11,032 nt of DNA from an uncultured Bacillaceae bacterium (lineage in GTDB: Bacteria; Bacillota; Bacilli; Bacillales; Amphibacillaceae). The position numbers and the translations under genes are program-made. The notes under the pieces are model-generated. The model was not told where the DNA came from. It saw only the letters and a program-made list of their open reading frames with translations, and did not search any database. The stretch is from NCBI GenBank assembly GCA_937925695.1, contig CALAMD010000064.1:1-11032 (forward strand), in the 5' to 3' direction. Shown here piece by piece: positions 1-7,395 of this stretch (its first letter is position 1; each line of letters opens with the position of its first letter).

Positions 1-24
1 TTTTTATGATTTTTTCAAGGGCAC

Positions 25-957
25 CTAGTCAGTTACGGATTGTTGATCAACCACTTTATTTTCTAACAGACCAATTCCTTCAATCTCTAGCCGGACTATA
101 TCACCATCATGTAAAAATTGTTGTGGTTCCATACCCATACCTACTCCAGCAGGCGTTCCAGTAAAGATCAAATCCCCTGGCTTCAGTGTCATAATATGGG
201 AAATAAACTCAATTAAATATGGAATATCAAAGATAAAATATTTTGTATTCGATTGTTGCCGAAGCTCCCCATTCACATATGATCGAACATTTAATTGGTC
301 TGGATTGGCTAGTTCTTCCTTCGTTACAATCCAGGGACCAATAGGTGTACTATTATCAAGTGTCTTCCCTTGTAACCATTGGGGTGTTCTTTTTTGCAAA
401 TCCCGGGCACTAATATCATTACCAATGGTAAAACCGGCAATATAGTCATAAGCATCCTGTTGCTTTACCATGCTAGCTTCTTTACCAATCATAACGACTA
501 ATTCAACTTCATAATCGAGTTTGTTTGTTAAAGGACTTTTTTGAATCATATCCTCTGGCCCAATCAGGGCATTCGGAAATTTTGCAAATATAACCGGATA
601 AGGTGACACATCACTATTCATTTCATCAGCATGATCAGAATAATTTAAGCCAACACATATGATTTTTTCTGGTGATGGATTTGGGGTACCTAAACGGACC
701 TTACTTCGCTGAAAAGCCCAATCCGGTGTTGGTTGTTCACGAAAATAACGATAAGCCGCTTCTACTTGTTGTATCAACCTATTTCCTAACGAAAAGAAGA
801 AAGCTGGATCAGAGGGAATTTCTTCCGCCTGACCAATCGTTCCTTGATGTTGGCTATATAATTGATAGCTTTTTTGCACATCATATACGTAATCATCAAT
901 GATAAATCCAATCCGTTGCTGTTCATTTCCTTTCAGTTGATAATTGACCAATTTCAT
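25..957 (-). CDS. Fumarylacetoacetate hydrolase (FAH) family protein
   Basis: This 310-residue protein belongs to the FAH superfamily, whose members cleave or decarboxylate small dicarbonyl acids with a divalent metal in the cytoplasm. An N-terminal extension (about 1-90) precedes the catalytic FAH domain (about 95-305). The domain opens with KIICVGLNYSDHADE (His109 is probably catalytic). The metal ligands are Glu150 and Glu152 in DYEVEL and Asp181 in GNDISARD. Lys198 lies in QGKTLDNSTPIGPW, and the domain ends with the conserved FTGTPAGVG near 265. All key residues are present, so it should be active. The ATG at 957 has AGAGGT at 965-970, 7 nt upstream. It is transcribed alone after a gap of about 500 nt, with no convincing -35/-10 pair and no pathway neighbours. 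Oxaloacetate decarboxylase, acylpyruvase and 2-hydroxyhepta-2,4-diene-1,7-dioate isomerase activities all occur in this family, so the substrate stays open. Confidence 0.9.
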   Translation of the reverse strand: MKLVNYQLKGNEQQRIGFIIDDYVYDVQKSYQLYSQHQGTIGQAEEIPSDPAFFFSLGNRLIQQVEAAYRYFREQPTPDWAFQRSKVRLGTPNPSPEKIICVGLNYSDHADEMNSDVSPYPVIFAKFPNALIGPEDMIQKSPLTNKLDYEVELVVMIGKEASMVKQQDAYDYIAGFTIGNDISARDLQKRTPQWLQGKTLDNSTPIGPWIVTKEELANPDQLNVRSYVNGELRQQSNTKYFIFDIPYLIEFISHIMTLKPGDLIFTGTPAGVGMGMEPQQFLHDGDIVRLEIEGIGLLENKVVDQQSVTD

Positions 958-1119
958 CTTGTTGACCTCTTTTCATGACTGTTATTTCTTTATTTTACAC
1001 CAAACTACGCTAGCTAATCTTTCAAGTCGTTTCTAAATGCACTACATACTGTTTCATCCTACAAACCATTTTAACGACTAGTCTTTCAATTGGTTACAAT
1101 AATGTATGCCTACGTACTA

Positions 1120-1147
1120 TTGACTCCATCATATCATCATATATACA
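1120..1147 (+). promoter_or_regulatory. Possible sigma-A promoter for the small ORF
   Basis: TTGACT at 1120-1125 is followed after 16 nt by TATACA at 1142-1147. The -35 box is good and the -10 box weak. Transcription would start near 1154, about 46 nt before the small ORF at 1200. In AT-rich DNA such pairs arise by chance, so this is tentative. Confidence 0.25.
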
Positions 1148-1199
1148 TATATAATTGTTATAACCTTTAGTGAAAATTGCTTCTTGGCGATGATTTAAC

Positions 1200-1292
1200 A
1201 TGATACCAATAGATCATATAGTTCCTATCTTCGTGTTTACCGTGCTCATCATAGCCATACTTCGTAACCATAAACAAAAATCAAAGATATAA
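1200..1292 (+). CDS. Possible 30-residue single-span membrane peptide
   Basis: An ATG frame of 30 codons encodes a peptide starting MIPIDHIVPIF and ending in RNHKQKSKI before a TAA stop. Residues about 7-21 form one uninterrupted hydrophobic stretch. The basic tail (R, K, K, K) would fit a tiny single-span protein with its C-terminus inside. Small membrane peptides of this shape are common in Bacilli but hard to recognise by sequence. Against it, I see no good Shine-Dalgarno sequence upstream (only GGCGA), and hydrophobic short frames are easy to find by chance in AT-rich DNA. No function is proposed. Confidence 0.25.
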   Translation: MIPIDHIVPIFVFTVLIIAILRNHKQKSKI

Positions 1293-1374
1293 AAATATCC
1301 ACCATGAAAGACTAGAAAAGTCGATAGGAACATCATCCTTTAATGATCATAGGGCAGCGTACTTTTCTTATTGC

Positions 1375-1406
1375 ATAAATAAAGGCCCAACGAATATTGA
1401 GCCTTT
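1375..1406 (-). terminator. Intrinsic terminator of proBA
   Basis: Read on the minus strand, AAAGGCTCAA and TTGGGCCTTT form a 10-bp stem (one G-U pair) around a 6-nt loop, followed by the T-rich ATTTAT. On the plus strand the same sequence has a C-A mismatch and no T-run. It therefore points at proA, whose stop codon lies about 50 nt upstream. Confidence 0.75.
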
Positions 1407-1457
1407 GTGATTGCTATACTATAAATTTCCTATACGGATTAACCTCATAGATTCACC

Positions 1458-2705
1458 CTACGATCTAACTTGCCCAGTTCCTTCTATCACAAATTTACTT
1501 GATGTTAAAGCCTTTAACCCCATTGGTCCCCGGGCATGTAATTTCTGGGTACTAATGCCAATTTCTGCACCATAACCGAATTCAAAACCGTCGGTAAAAC
1601 GAGTTGATGCATTATGGTAAACAGATGAAGCATCGACACTTTGCAAGAAAATTTTAGCATGTTTGTCATTATTCGTAACGATGGCTTCAGAATGTTTCGT
1701 ACCATATTGATTAATATGATCGATTGCTTCCCCAACTGTACTGACCGTTTTTACACTTAAAACCAAATCTAAATATTCTGTATACCAATCTTCTTCAGTC
1801 GCTAGACGAGAATTAGGGAAGGATTCATGTACAGTCTCATCAGCGACAATTTCTACCCCACGATCATGTAACTGCTCAAGTAACGCAACACCGTGTTGAG
1901 CAAACCAATTTTCATGGATCAGTAATGTTTCAATGGCATTACAAACAGAAGGACGTTGTAATTTCGCATTTAAAGCAATATTAACTGCCATATCTACTGT
2001 TGCATCTTCATCAATAAACAGATGACAATTCCCAGCACCGGTTTCAATGACTGGGACAGTAGATTCGCGAACGACCGTATCGATTAGATTCTGTCCACCT
2101 CTTGGAATGAGAACATCCAAATACTCATTTAAGGTAAATAATTCTTTAGCTGTTTCTCGGCTCGTATCTTCAATGAGTTGAACGGCATTAACCGGGAGTG
2201 CACTCTTTTCTAGTGCCGCATGAATCGTTTTAATCAATTGTTGATTAGAATACTGGGCAGATGAACTACCGCGTAAAATAACAGCATTACCCGTTTTTAA
2301 TGACAGGGTTGCAGCATCAACCGTAACGTTCGGTCTTGCTTCATAAATCATTCCAATGACCCCAATTGGTACACGCTTTTTTTGGATCGTTAGACCATGA
2401 TCGGTTTTCGTCGATTCTAATACTTCGCCTACAGGGTCTTCGAGTTTAGTTAACAGTCTAATCGCCTCTGCCATATCAGCTATTCTTGTTTCATTCAACA
2501 TAATCCGATCAAGAACAGCTTTTGACAGTCCGTTTTCTTCACCCATTTTTAAATCTTTTTGATTAGCTACTAAAATATCGTCTTGATCGACTAATAACTG
2601 ATCAGCAATCAGTTCTAATGCTTGGTTCTTCTCATCTGTTGTCACACCAGACATTTGATAACTTGCCGCTTTGGCCAATTTACCTTTTTCAACTACTTCA
2701 CTCAT
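1458..2705 (-). CDS. proA: Gamma-glutamyl phosphate reductase ProA
   Basis: ProA reduces L-glutamyl-5-phosphate with NADPH to glutamate-5-semialdehyde, the second step of proline synthesis, in the cytoplasm. The 415-residue protein has the aldehyde dehydrogenase fold over its whole length. The nucleotide-binding part includes VIGMIYEARPNVTVDAA near 116-132 and ILRGSSSA near 143-150. The catalytic cysteine is Cys255 in RPSVCNAIE. The ProA signature around YGTKHSEAIVT lies at 334-344, and the C-terminal GISTQKLHARGPMGL is intact. I chose the ATG at 2705 over the GTG one codon upstream because AGGAGG (2713-2718) is 7 nt from it and only 4 nt from the GTG. proB lies directly upstream and its TGA stop overlaps this ribosome binding site, so the two genes are translationally close-coupled. 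Control comes from the T-box leader ahead of proB. Confidence 0.97.
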   Translation of the reverse strand: MSEVVEKGKLAKAASYQMSGVTTDEKNQALELIADQLLVDQDDILVANQKDLKMGEENGLSKAVLDRIMLNETRIADMAEAIRLLTKLEDPVGEVLESTKTDHGLTIQKKRVPIGVIGMIYEARPNVTVDAATLSLKTGNAVILRGSSSAQYSNQQLIKTIHAALEKSALPVNAVQLIEDTSRETAKELFTLNEYLDVLIPRGGQNLIDTVVRESTVPVIETGAGNCHLFIDEDATVDMAVNIALNAKLQRPSVCNAIETLLIHENWFAQHGVALLEQLHDRGVEIVADETVHESFPNSRLATEEDWYTEYLDLVLSVKTVSTVGEAIDHINQYGTKHSEAIVTNNDKHAKIFLQSVDASSVYHNASTRFTDGFEFGYGAEIGISTQKLHARGPMGLKALTSSKFVIEGTGQVRS

Positions 2706-2717
2706 CACTATTCCTCC

Positions 2718-3824
2718 TCAATTTTTTATTTCAACCCACCGATTACGATGGATAACCTCCACAAATGAAATTTTTAGTTTATCTTGACTTTTAGCTAAAC
2801 GATGGTTAATCGTTTTTTTCAATTCTTCCGAAGAGCAATTGACTTCCCCTTTACCTAATAACCCCTTGGTTCCAAATACTTCAACGACATCGCCTTTTTC
2901 AAAGGATCCACTTACTTTAAACACACCTGCAGGTAATAAACTTTTCCCATGATATAATATGGCTTCCTCTGCTCCTTGGTCGACATACAATTTGCCGACT
3001 GATTTCGAATGAAGCGCAATCCATTGTCGTTTCGTATTTAACACCTCATGATTTTTATTCGCTATATAAGTGCCATTTCCTTCTCCATGCAAAATTTTCA
3101 AAAATTTATCTGGTCCATGGCCTTGACCGATGAAGACAGGCACATTTAGCGTCGTCGCAGTTTTAGCTGCTTGCAGTTTTGACTTCATCCCACCTGTGCC
3201 AAACTTTGAACCGGTTGTATCCATCTGCTCGATCATTTCATTAGTTACTTCAGGTAAAAAATCATATTTTTTCGCCTGTGGATTAATCCGAGGATTATCG
3301 TCATAAATTCCGTTAATATCCGTCAAAATAATTAATTGATCGGCATGTAGAAAGCCACTGACAAGGGCTGACAACATATCATTATCACCAAAGGTTAGTT
3401 CATCAATTGCGACGGTATCATTTTCGTTTATAATTGGCAAAATACCCCGCTCGAGTAATTCACTAATCGTTGAAAAGGCATTTTGATAACGCTCCCGATT
3501 CGTGAAGTCACTTCTCGTTAATAAAATTTGTGCGGGTATCATATCGTATTGACTAAAGGCATCCATATATGCCTGAATTAATATACTTTGGCCAACTGCA
3601 GCTGCTGCTTGTTTCCCTTTAATCGTGACCGGTCGGGTTGGATATCCAAGCTTTTTAAATCCAGCTGCGACTGCACCAGACGAAACGAGAATAACTTCAT
3701 GATTCGCTTTTCTCAGGGCAACAAGGGCTTCAACATGATCTTGGAACTTAACTTGATCAATTTCCCCATGTGAATTTGTTAACGAACTACTGCCAATTTT
3801 CACAACAATTCTTTTCTTTCTCAT
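2718..3824 (-). CDS. proB: Glutamate 5-kinase ProB
   Basis: ProB phosphorylates L-glutamate with ATP to glutamyl-5-phosphate, the committed and usually proline-inhibited step of proline synthesis. The 368-residue protein has an amino acid kinase domain (about 4-255). It shows VVKIGSSSLTN at 7-17, LVSSGAVAAG near 47-56, PIINENDTV at 130-138, FGDNDMLSALV at 145-155, LTDINGIYDDNPR at 167-179 and GTGGMKSKL at 209-217. A C-terminal PUA domain follows (about 275-360), as in full-length bacterial ProB. Two ATGs are possible. The one at 3830 is only 2 nt from the AGGAG box, whereas the one at 3824 is 8 nt away and gives the usual MRKKRIVVKIG start, so I use 3824. It is the first gene of the T-box-controlled proB-proA unit. 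Confidence 0.97.
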   Translation of the reverse strand: MRKKRIVVKIGSSSLTNSHGEIDQVKFQDHVEALVALRKANHEVILVSSGAVAAGFKKLGYPTRPVTIKGKQAAAAVGQSILIQAYMDAFSQYDMIPAQILLTRSDFTNRERYQNAFSTISELLERGILPIINENDTVAIDELTFGDNDMLSALVSGFLHADQLIILTDINGIYDDNPRINPQAKKYDFLPEVTNEMIEQMDTTGSKFGTGGMKSKLQAAKTATTLNVPVFIGQGHGPDKFLKILHGEGNGTYIANKNHEVLNTKRQWIALHSKSVGKLYVDQGAEEAILYHGKSLLPAGVFKVSGSFEKGDVVEVFGTKGLLGKGEVNCSSEELKKTINHRLAKSQDKLKISFVEVIHRNRWVEIKN

Positions 3825-3858
3825 CAGCATTTCTCCTCATGGATGTATGATAAACGAG

Positions 3859-3899
3859 AAAAAGCCCTATTCATCCTTACTTTGAGGACGAAAGAGCTC
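3859..3899 (-). terminator. T-box attenuator terminator before proB
   Basis: On the minus strand the arm AGCTCTTTCGTCCT (3899-3886) pairs imperfectly, with G-U pairs and one bulge, with AGGATGAATAGGGCT (3877-3863). TTTTT follows. The hairpin lies directly after the T-box sequence and ends about 35 nt before proB, as expected for tRNA-controlled attenuation. Confidence 0.85.
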
Positions 3900-4111
3900 T
3901 CCTTCCGCGGTACCACCATCATTGAATGTTATAAAACATCCCACTTTCCTTCTTAACGTTGAAGCATACGCCTATGTTTTTAGCATAGGACTCAAGAGGT
4001 AGGTTCTGTGACTTCAATTGTGATGAGATCTTCCAGCTTAAAAATCCCACTCTCTGGCACTTGAACTTTCACATACTAGTCCTCTATCAAACGTTCAATT
4101 ATATTTATTTT
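3859..4111 (-). promoter_or_regulatory. T-box leader, proline-specific, controlling proBA
   Basis: This untranslated leader senses uncharged tRNA. The conserved T-box element GGTGGTACCGCGG lies at 3917-3905 on the minus strand; its TGGU bulge (3915-3912) would pair with the tRNA acceptor end. Stem I is visible: AGAGG pairs with CCTCT at its base, TGTGA pairs with TCACA above, and the internal loop between them has AGTA on the 5' side and GAACCTA on the 3' side. The specifier triplet after GAA is CCT (4003-4001), a proline codon, followed by the usual purine. AGAGAGTGGGA nearer the tip fits the distal Stem I region. A second hairpin, CCTATG/CATAGG, lies at 3989-3971. When tRNA-Pro is uncharged, the antiterminator should form and proBA be read. 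T-box control of proBA is known in Bacillus subtilis. Confidence 0.95.
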
Positions 4112-4117
4112 CATACT

Positions 4118-4146
4118 ATTATGGATAATGAAAAAGAAAAAGTCAA
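4118..4146 (-). promoter_or_regulatory. Sigma-A promoter of the T-box/proBA unit
   Basis: TTGACT (4146-4141) and CATAAT (4123-4118) are separated by exactly 17 nt on the minus strand. Transcription would begin near 4111, just upstream of T-box Stem I. A lone TATAAT at 4103-4098 lacks a matching -35 box and lies too near Stem I, so I prefer this pair. Confidence 0.75.
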
Positions 4147-4154
4147 GATTGTTG

Positions 4155-4167
4155 GACAGTAACTGTC
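4155..4167. repeat. Short palindrome GACAGTNACTGTC between operons
   Basis: A 13-bp inverted repeat (6-bp arms, one central base) starts 3 nt after the stop of the isochorismatase-like gene and ends 9 nt before the -35 box of proBA. The U-run on the minus strand comes too late for it to act as a normal terminator. It could be a small operator or chance. Confidence 0.3.
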
Positions 4168-4169
4168 AT

Positions 4170-4886
4170 TTAGACTTCAACTGGTTGCTTTAAATACGTA
4201 ATAAAGTCGTCCGAACTAATAACCGGAGCAAATAAATTATTGATCCTCTCCATCGCTGCAGCTTCTTGCTCAGGTTTTTCACAGCCTGTCGCATCACCAA
4301 TCACGATGGGTAAATAGCCATGATCCCTAGCGAGGCGCACATTCCCTTCAATACACCAATCTAAATGTACCCCAGTAAAAACGATGACCTCAACTTTTTT
4401 CCGAGCTAATTCAAGGGGGAATTGGGTACCAACAAAAGCCGTTTGTAAGGCACATTCATGGAATTGTAAATCATCCGGTTCAACTAAAGCTTGTAACTCA
4501 TCAACCAGTTCATTGTCCCATTTTATTTTTTCCTCGGTTACTTCTAAACCTTCAGTCCAAGTTTCATATTGAACTTGATCAAATATATTTTTAGGGTAAT
4601 CATCACGGTATATGTTGTAGCCAACCCAGCTAAACGATACAAAATTACTCGCTTCTCGAGCAGCTTTAACAACTTTTATTGTAGCTGGTAAACTGCCTCG
4701 TTCCCGATGATTTTCATGGCCAAGCCCACCTTCTGGTTCATATAAACATTTATTTTGACTGATGGAAACGAACGCCGCTCGTCTTTTTAAAATCTCAGCA
4801 AAATTTAATTTCTTCCATTGGGGAGCTAGTTCTGGTATCGCATGGATCCCGCCTAAATATTTTTTAGCTAAAATATTTTTTGACAT
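4170..4886 (-). CDS. Divergent isochorismatase-like (cysteine hydrolase) protein
   Basis: The 238-residue product has the isochorismatase fold, a cytoplasmic family whose active members hydrolyse amides or vinyl ethers with an Asp-Lys-Cys triad. The nucleophile region is clear: VFTGVHLDWCIEGNVRLARD with Cys178, followed by GYLPIVIGDATG, and AFVGTQFPLEL at 150-160. The strand that normally reads VIDMQND is FVSISQNK here (39-46), so the usual Asp position is Ile43. The usual Lys before SAFFGT appears replaced in QFHECALQTAFVGT (141-154). Only the cysteine of the triad is thus evident. An N-terminal piece of about 35 residues precedes the domain. I chose the ATG at 4886 because GGAGGG (4894-4899) is 7 nt upstream; the TTG at 4919 has no such site. 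It is the last gene of the SAM-riboswitch operon, 83 nt after the CoA ligase. It may be an altered hydrolase, a thiol enzyme or a non-catalytic partner. Confidence 0.85.
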   Translation of the reverse strand: MSKNILAKKYLGGIHAIPELAPQWKKLNFAEILKRRAAFVSISQNKCLYEPEGGLGHENHRERGSLPATIKVVKAAREASNFVSFSWVGYNIYRDDYPKNIFDQVQYETWTEGLEVTEEKIKWDNELVDELQALVEPDDLQFHECALQTAFVGTQFPLELARKKVEVIVFTGVHLDWCIEGNVRLARDHGYLPIVIGDATGCEKPEQEAAAMERINNLFAPVISSDDFITYLKQPVEV

Positions 4887-4969
4887 CAACAATCCCTCCA
4901 TAAATAGATACTTTTTCAATCAAATTACTTGGATTAAATAAAACATCACAATCATTCATTAACGATTGA

Positions 4970-6628
4970 TTAGCGGTTTTTCAATTCCCGCCGTAATATT
5001 TTTCCACTAATTTTTGTTTTCGGTAATTCCTCTAACACCTCTATTTCCCGTGGTGCAGCATGGGCCGACAATCCCTTTCTCACAAACACCCGAATATCCT
5101 CTAATAATTCCGCTGAAGCTTGATAGCCTGAACGTAGGGTAATAAATGCTTTGACGATTTCCCCTCGCACTTCATCTGGAACCCCGACAACCCCTGCTTC
5201 AGCAACAGCCGGATGTTCAATTAATTTGCTTTCTACTTCAAAGGGACCGATTCTCTCCCCTGCGGAAATGATCACATCATCACTCCGACTTGCAAAAAAG
5301 ATATAACCTTCTTCATCTTGGTAAGCGAGGTCACCAGATACGTACCAACCAGGAAACTTAAAATACTCTTGAAATTTTTCTGGGTTGTTCCAAATCTTTT
5401 TCATTAAGCCCGGCCACGGTGTGCGAATCGCTAAATGGCCAACTTCATTCGGTGGAAGTTCCTGACCATCATCATCCAAAATGCCGACTCTAATCCCTGG
5501 AAACGGACGTCCCATTGATCCTGGTTTAATCTTTTCCGCTGGTAAATTGACGATCAAATGCCCACCTGTTTCAGTCATCCACCATGTGTCATGAATACGA
5601 ACCCTTAAATTCTCCCATGCCCAATAAATGACTTCAGGGTTTAATGGTTCACCAACACTTAACACATGTCTTAATGAAGATAAGTTATACCGTTTATACA
5701 AATCACCTTCTGATAACAATAAACGAAAAGCAGTTGGTGCACTATACCAAGTTGTTATTTGTAAATCTTCGATGAGTTGATACCATTCTTTCGCATCAAA
5801 ACGTCCCCCTTGAATGACGATCGTTGCCCGATTTAACCAAGGTGCAAATAAACCATACACACTCCCAGTCACCCATCCTGGATGAGAGGTGCACCAATAA
5901 ACATCGTCTTCTTGAATATCCAATACCCATTTACCGGTTATATAATGATGTACCACTGCCCTGTGGGCATGAAGGACCCCTTTTGGTTTACCTGTCGAAC
6001 CACTCGTATAATGAATAATTAATCCGTCTTCAGGATCGACCCACTCAACAAGGGAGTCTTCGGTTATTGTTAGTTGACTTGCTTCGATTTCTTCGGCAAA
6101 TAAAATTGTTTGTAATGACGGAATATCTTCAAGAGGAACGCGTTTAAACAGCTCTCGATCGGTAATTAATACCGAACCTTGGCAGTCATTGATCCGATCT
6201 TTAATCGCTTCAGCCATAAAAGCTTCAAATAATGGACCAGCTATCGCACCAATTTTAATAATCGCCAAAATCGATATATAACAAGCGGGATTTTTCGGTA
6301 AGAATACAAAGACGCGATCACCTTTTTTTACTCCATGATTTAATAAAACTTGGGCATAATGATCTGTTTTTTCCTTCACTTCTCGAAACGTTAAATCAAC
6401 CCGCTCATTGCCATTCACATAATGCAAGGCTATTTTGTCACCATAGCCATCCTCAACATGTCGATCAATCGCTTCATAGGCCGCATTTATTTTTCCTGTT
6501 GAATGGAATCGCAATGCGCGTGATGCTTGATCCCAAGAAAAATCCTCTTTAACAGTTTCATAGTTTATGAGATTGTAATTACCATCCACAGCATTAATTT
6601 CGTTTTTATAACTTACTTTACTCGCCAT
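4970..6628 (-). CDS. AcsA-like acyl-CoA synthetase (AMP-forming)
   Basis: This 552-residue enzyme activates a carboxylate with ATP to an acyl-adenylate and then to acyl-CoA. It is a full-length member of the ANL family, closest by eye to Bacillus AcsA. Motifs in order: phosphate loop YTSGSTGKPKG at 207-217, CTSHPGWVTGS near 246-256, GEPLNPE near 326-332, DTWWMTETG at 347-355, hinge and Asp in SGDLAYQDEEG at 431-441, SRSDDVIISAGERIGPFEVES at 448-467, and PKTKISGKILRR at 536-547 with catalytic Lys543. The Trp pair at 349-350 matches the residue that limits Salmonella Acs to acetate-sized acids, so a short substrate is likely. AGGAGGT stands 9 nt before the ATG. It lies 22 nt after the ABC ATPase gene, so its substrate probably comes through that transporter. 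A housekeeping acetate-CoA ligase would not be expected in this SAM-controlled setting. Confidence 0.9.
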   Translation of the reverse strand: MASKVSYKNEINAVDGNYNLINYETVKEDFSWDQASRALRFHSTGKINAAYEAIDRHVEDGYGDKIALHYVNGNERVDLTFREVKEKTDHYAQVLLNHGVKKGDRVFVFLPKNPACYISILAIIKIGAIAGPLFEAFMAEAIKDRINDCQGSVLITDRELFKRVPLEDIPSLQTILFAEEIEASQLTITEDSLVEWVDPEDGLIIHYTSGSTGKPKGVLHAHRAVVHHYITGKWVLDIQEDDVYWCTSHPGWVTGSVYGLFAPWLNRATIVIQGGRFDAKEWYQLIEDLQITTWYSAPTAFRLLLSEGDLYKRYNLSSLRHVLSVGEPLNPEVIYWAWENLRVRIHDTWWMTETGGHLIVNLPAEKIKPGSMGRPFPGIRVGILDDDGQELPPNEVGHLAIRTPWPGLMKKIWNNPEKFQEYFKFPGWYVSGDLAYQDEEGYIFFASRSDDVIISAGERIGPFEVESKLIEHPAVAEAGVVGVPDEVRGEIVKAFITLRSGYQASAELLEDIRVFVRKGLSAHAAPREIEVLEELPKTKISGKILRRELKNR

Positions 6629-6650
6629 CTATCGATTACCTCCTATCATA

Positions 6651-7394
6651 TTACACTTGTAAGACACTCATTTGTTCTAGTTCTAAACTTTCCAGTATTT
6701 TTGCTTTTAAATGGGCTAATGTTTGGCTTCCTCTTTGTCTTGGTCTCGATTCTTGTATCTCAATTTCCTCAGCTATTTCCCCTGGTTGTCCTCGTAAGAT
6801 AATAATTCGATCACATAAGTACAGCGCTTCATCGACATCATGGGTTACTAAAATAAGAGTTGACTGATACATTTCCCATATTTTTAGTAAGAGATCTTGT
6901 AACTGCATTTTCGTAAAAGCATCTAAGGCACTAAAAGGCTCATCAAGCAATAAAATTTCTGGCGATGTGACAAGAGCCCGGGCAATGGCTACCCGTTGCG
7001 CCATTCCACCCGATAATTGTCTCGGATATAGATGCTCACAATCTTGCAGGCCAACATTTTGTAAATATTGCCGAGCACGAATGATCTTCTCTTGTTTATT
7101 GCCTGTTAAACCAAAAATGACATTTTCAATAACGGTCAGCCATGGTAACAGACGGGGTTCTTGAAATATAAAACCAATTTTTTCATGAACACCTTGAATC
7201 GGCGTTCCGTTTATACTTATTTCGCCTTCATAATCTTGATCAAGACCTGATATGGCTCTGAGTAACGTACTCTTTCCAGAACCACTCGTTCCTAAAATTC
7301 CTACGATTTCACCTGGCTTCGTTGATAAAGAAATATTATTCACCACGGTTTTGCCAGCAAAGGAACGACTCACTTTTTTTAATGTCAAACCCAT
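6651..7394 (-). CDS. ABC transporter ATPase, NitT/TauT/SsuB type
   Basis: The 247-residue nucleotide-binding subunit powers import by the permease encoded just upstream. All ABC motifs are present: Walker A GTSGSGKST at 35-43, Q-loop Gln78 in FQEPRLLPW, signature LSGGMAQR at 127-134, Walker B ILLLDEP at 147-153, D-loop SALD at 155-158 and switch His185 in VTHDVDEA. The FQEPRLLPWLTVIENV segment and the overall length are typical of SsuB/TauB ATPases. Its ATG is one base from the permease stop codon, and its GGAGGG ribosome binding site lies inside the permease's last codons, so translation of the two is coupled. It acts at the inner face of the membrane as a homodimer. The exact substrate cannot be read from this subunit. 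Confidence 0.93.
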   Translation of the reverse strand: MGLTLKKVSRSFAGKTVVNNISLSTKPGEIVGILGTSGSGKSTLLRAISGLDQDYEGEISINGTPIQGVHEKIGFIFQEPRLLPWLTVIENVIFGLTGNKQEKIIRARQYLQNVGLQDCEHLYPRQLSGGMAQRVAIARALVTSPEILLLDEPFSALDAFTKMQLQDLLLKIWEMYQSTLILVTHDVDEALYLCDRIIILRGQPGEIAEEIEIQESRPRQRGSQTLAHLKAKILESLELEQMSVLQV

Positions 7395-7395
7395 A

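Larger units (their letters stand above)
958..1380. other. Gene-poor intergenic stretch
   Basis: About 420 bases lie between the FAH gene and the proBA terminator. The stretch is AT-rich, with an alternating TA tract around 1139-1155. I see no RNA motif and no convincing promoter for the FAH gene. The only coding candidate is a 30-codon plus-strand frame at 1200-1292, listed separately. The rest shows nothing I can name. Confidence 0.6.

Noticed and set aside
672..902. Plus-strand frame opposite the FAH gene
   Set aside because: It is the antisense shadow of a clearly conserved enzyme and has no family features. The same holds for the other antisense frames over proA, proB, the ligase and the transporter genes.
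1139..1155. Alternating TA-rich tract with a TATAAT
   Set aside because: The TATAAT at 1150-1155 is 24 nt from the nearest TTGACT, too far for a standard promoter. Low sequence complexity explains the match.
4887..4919. Eleven extra N-terminal codons (TTG start) on the isochorismatase-like protein
   Set aside because: There is no ribosome binding site before the TTG, whereas GGAGGG is ideally placed for the ATG at 4886.
4949..4972. Imperfect inverted repeat AATCA...TGATT at the end of the CoA ligase gene
   Set aside because: The stem has mismatches and almost no loop, and no T-run follows. It does not look like a terminator.
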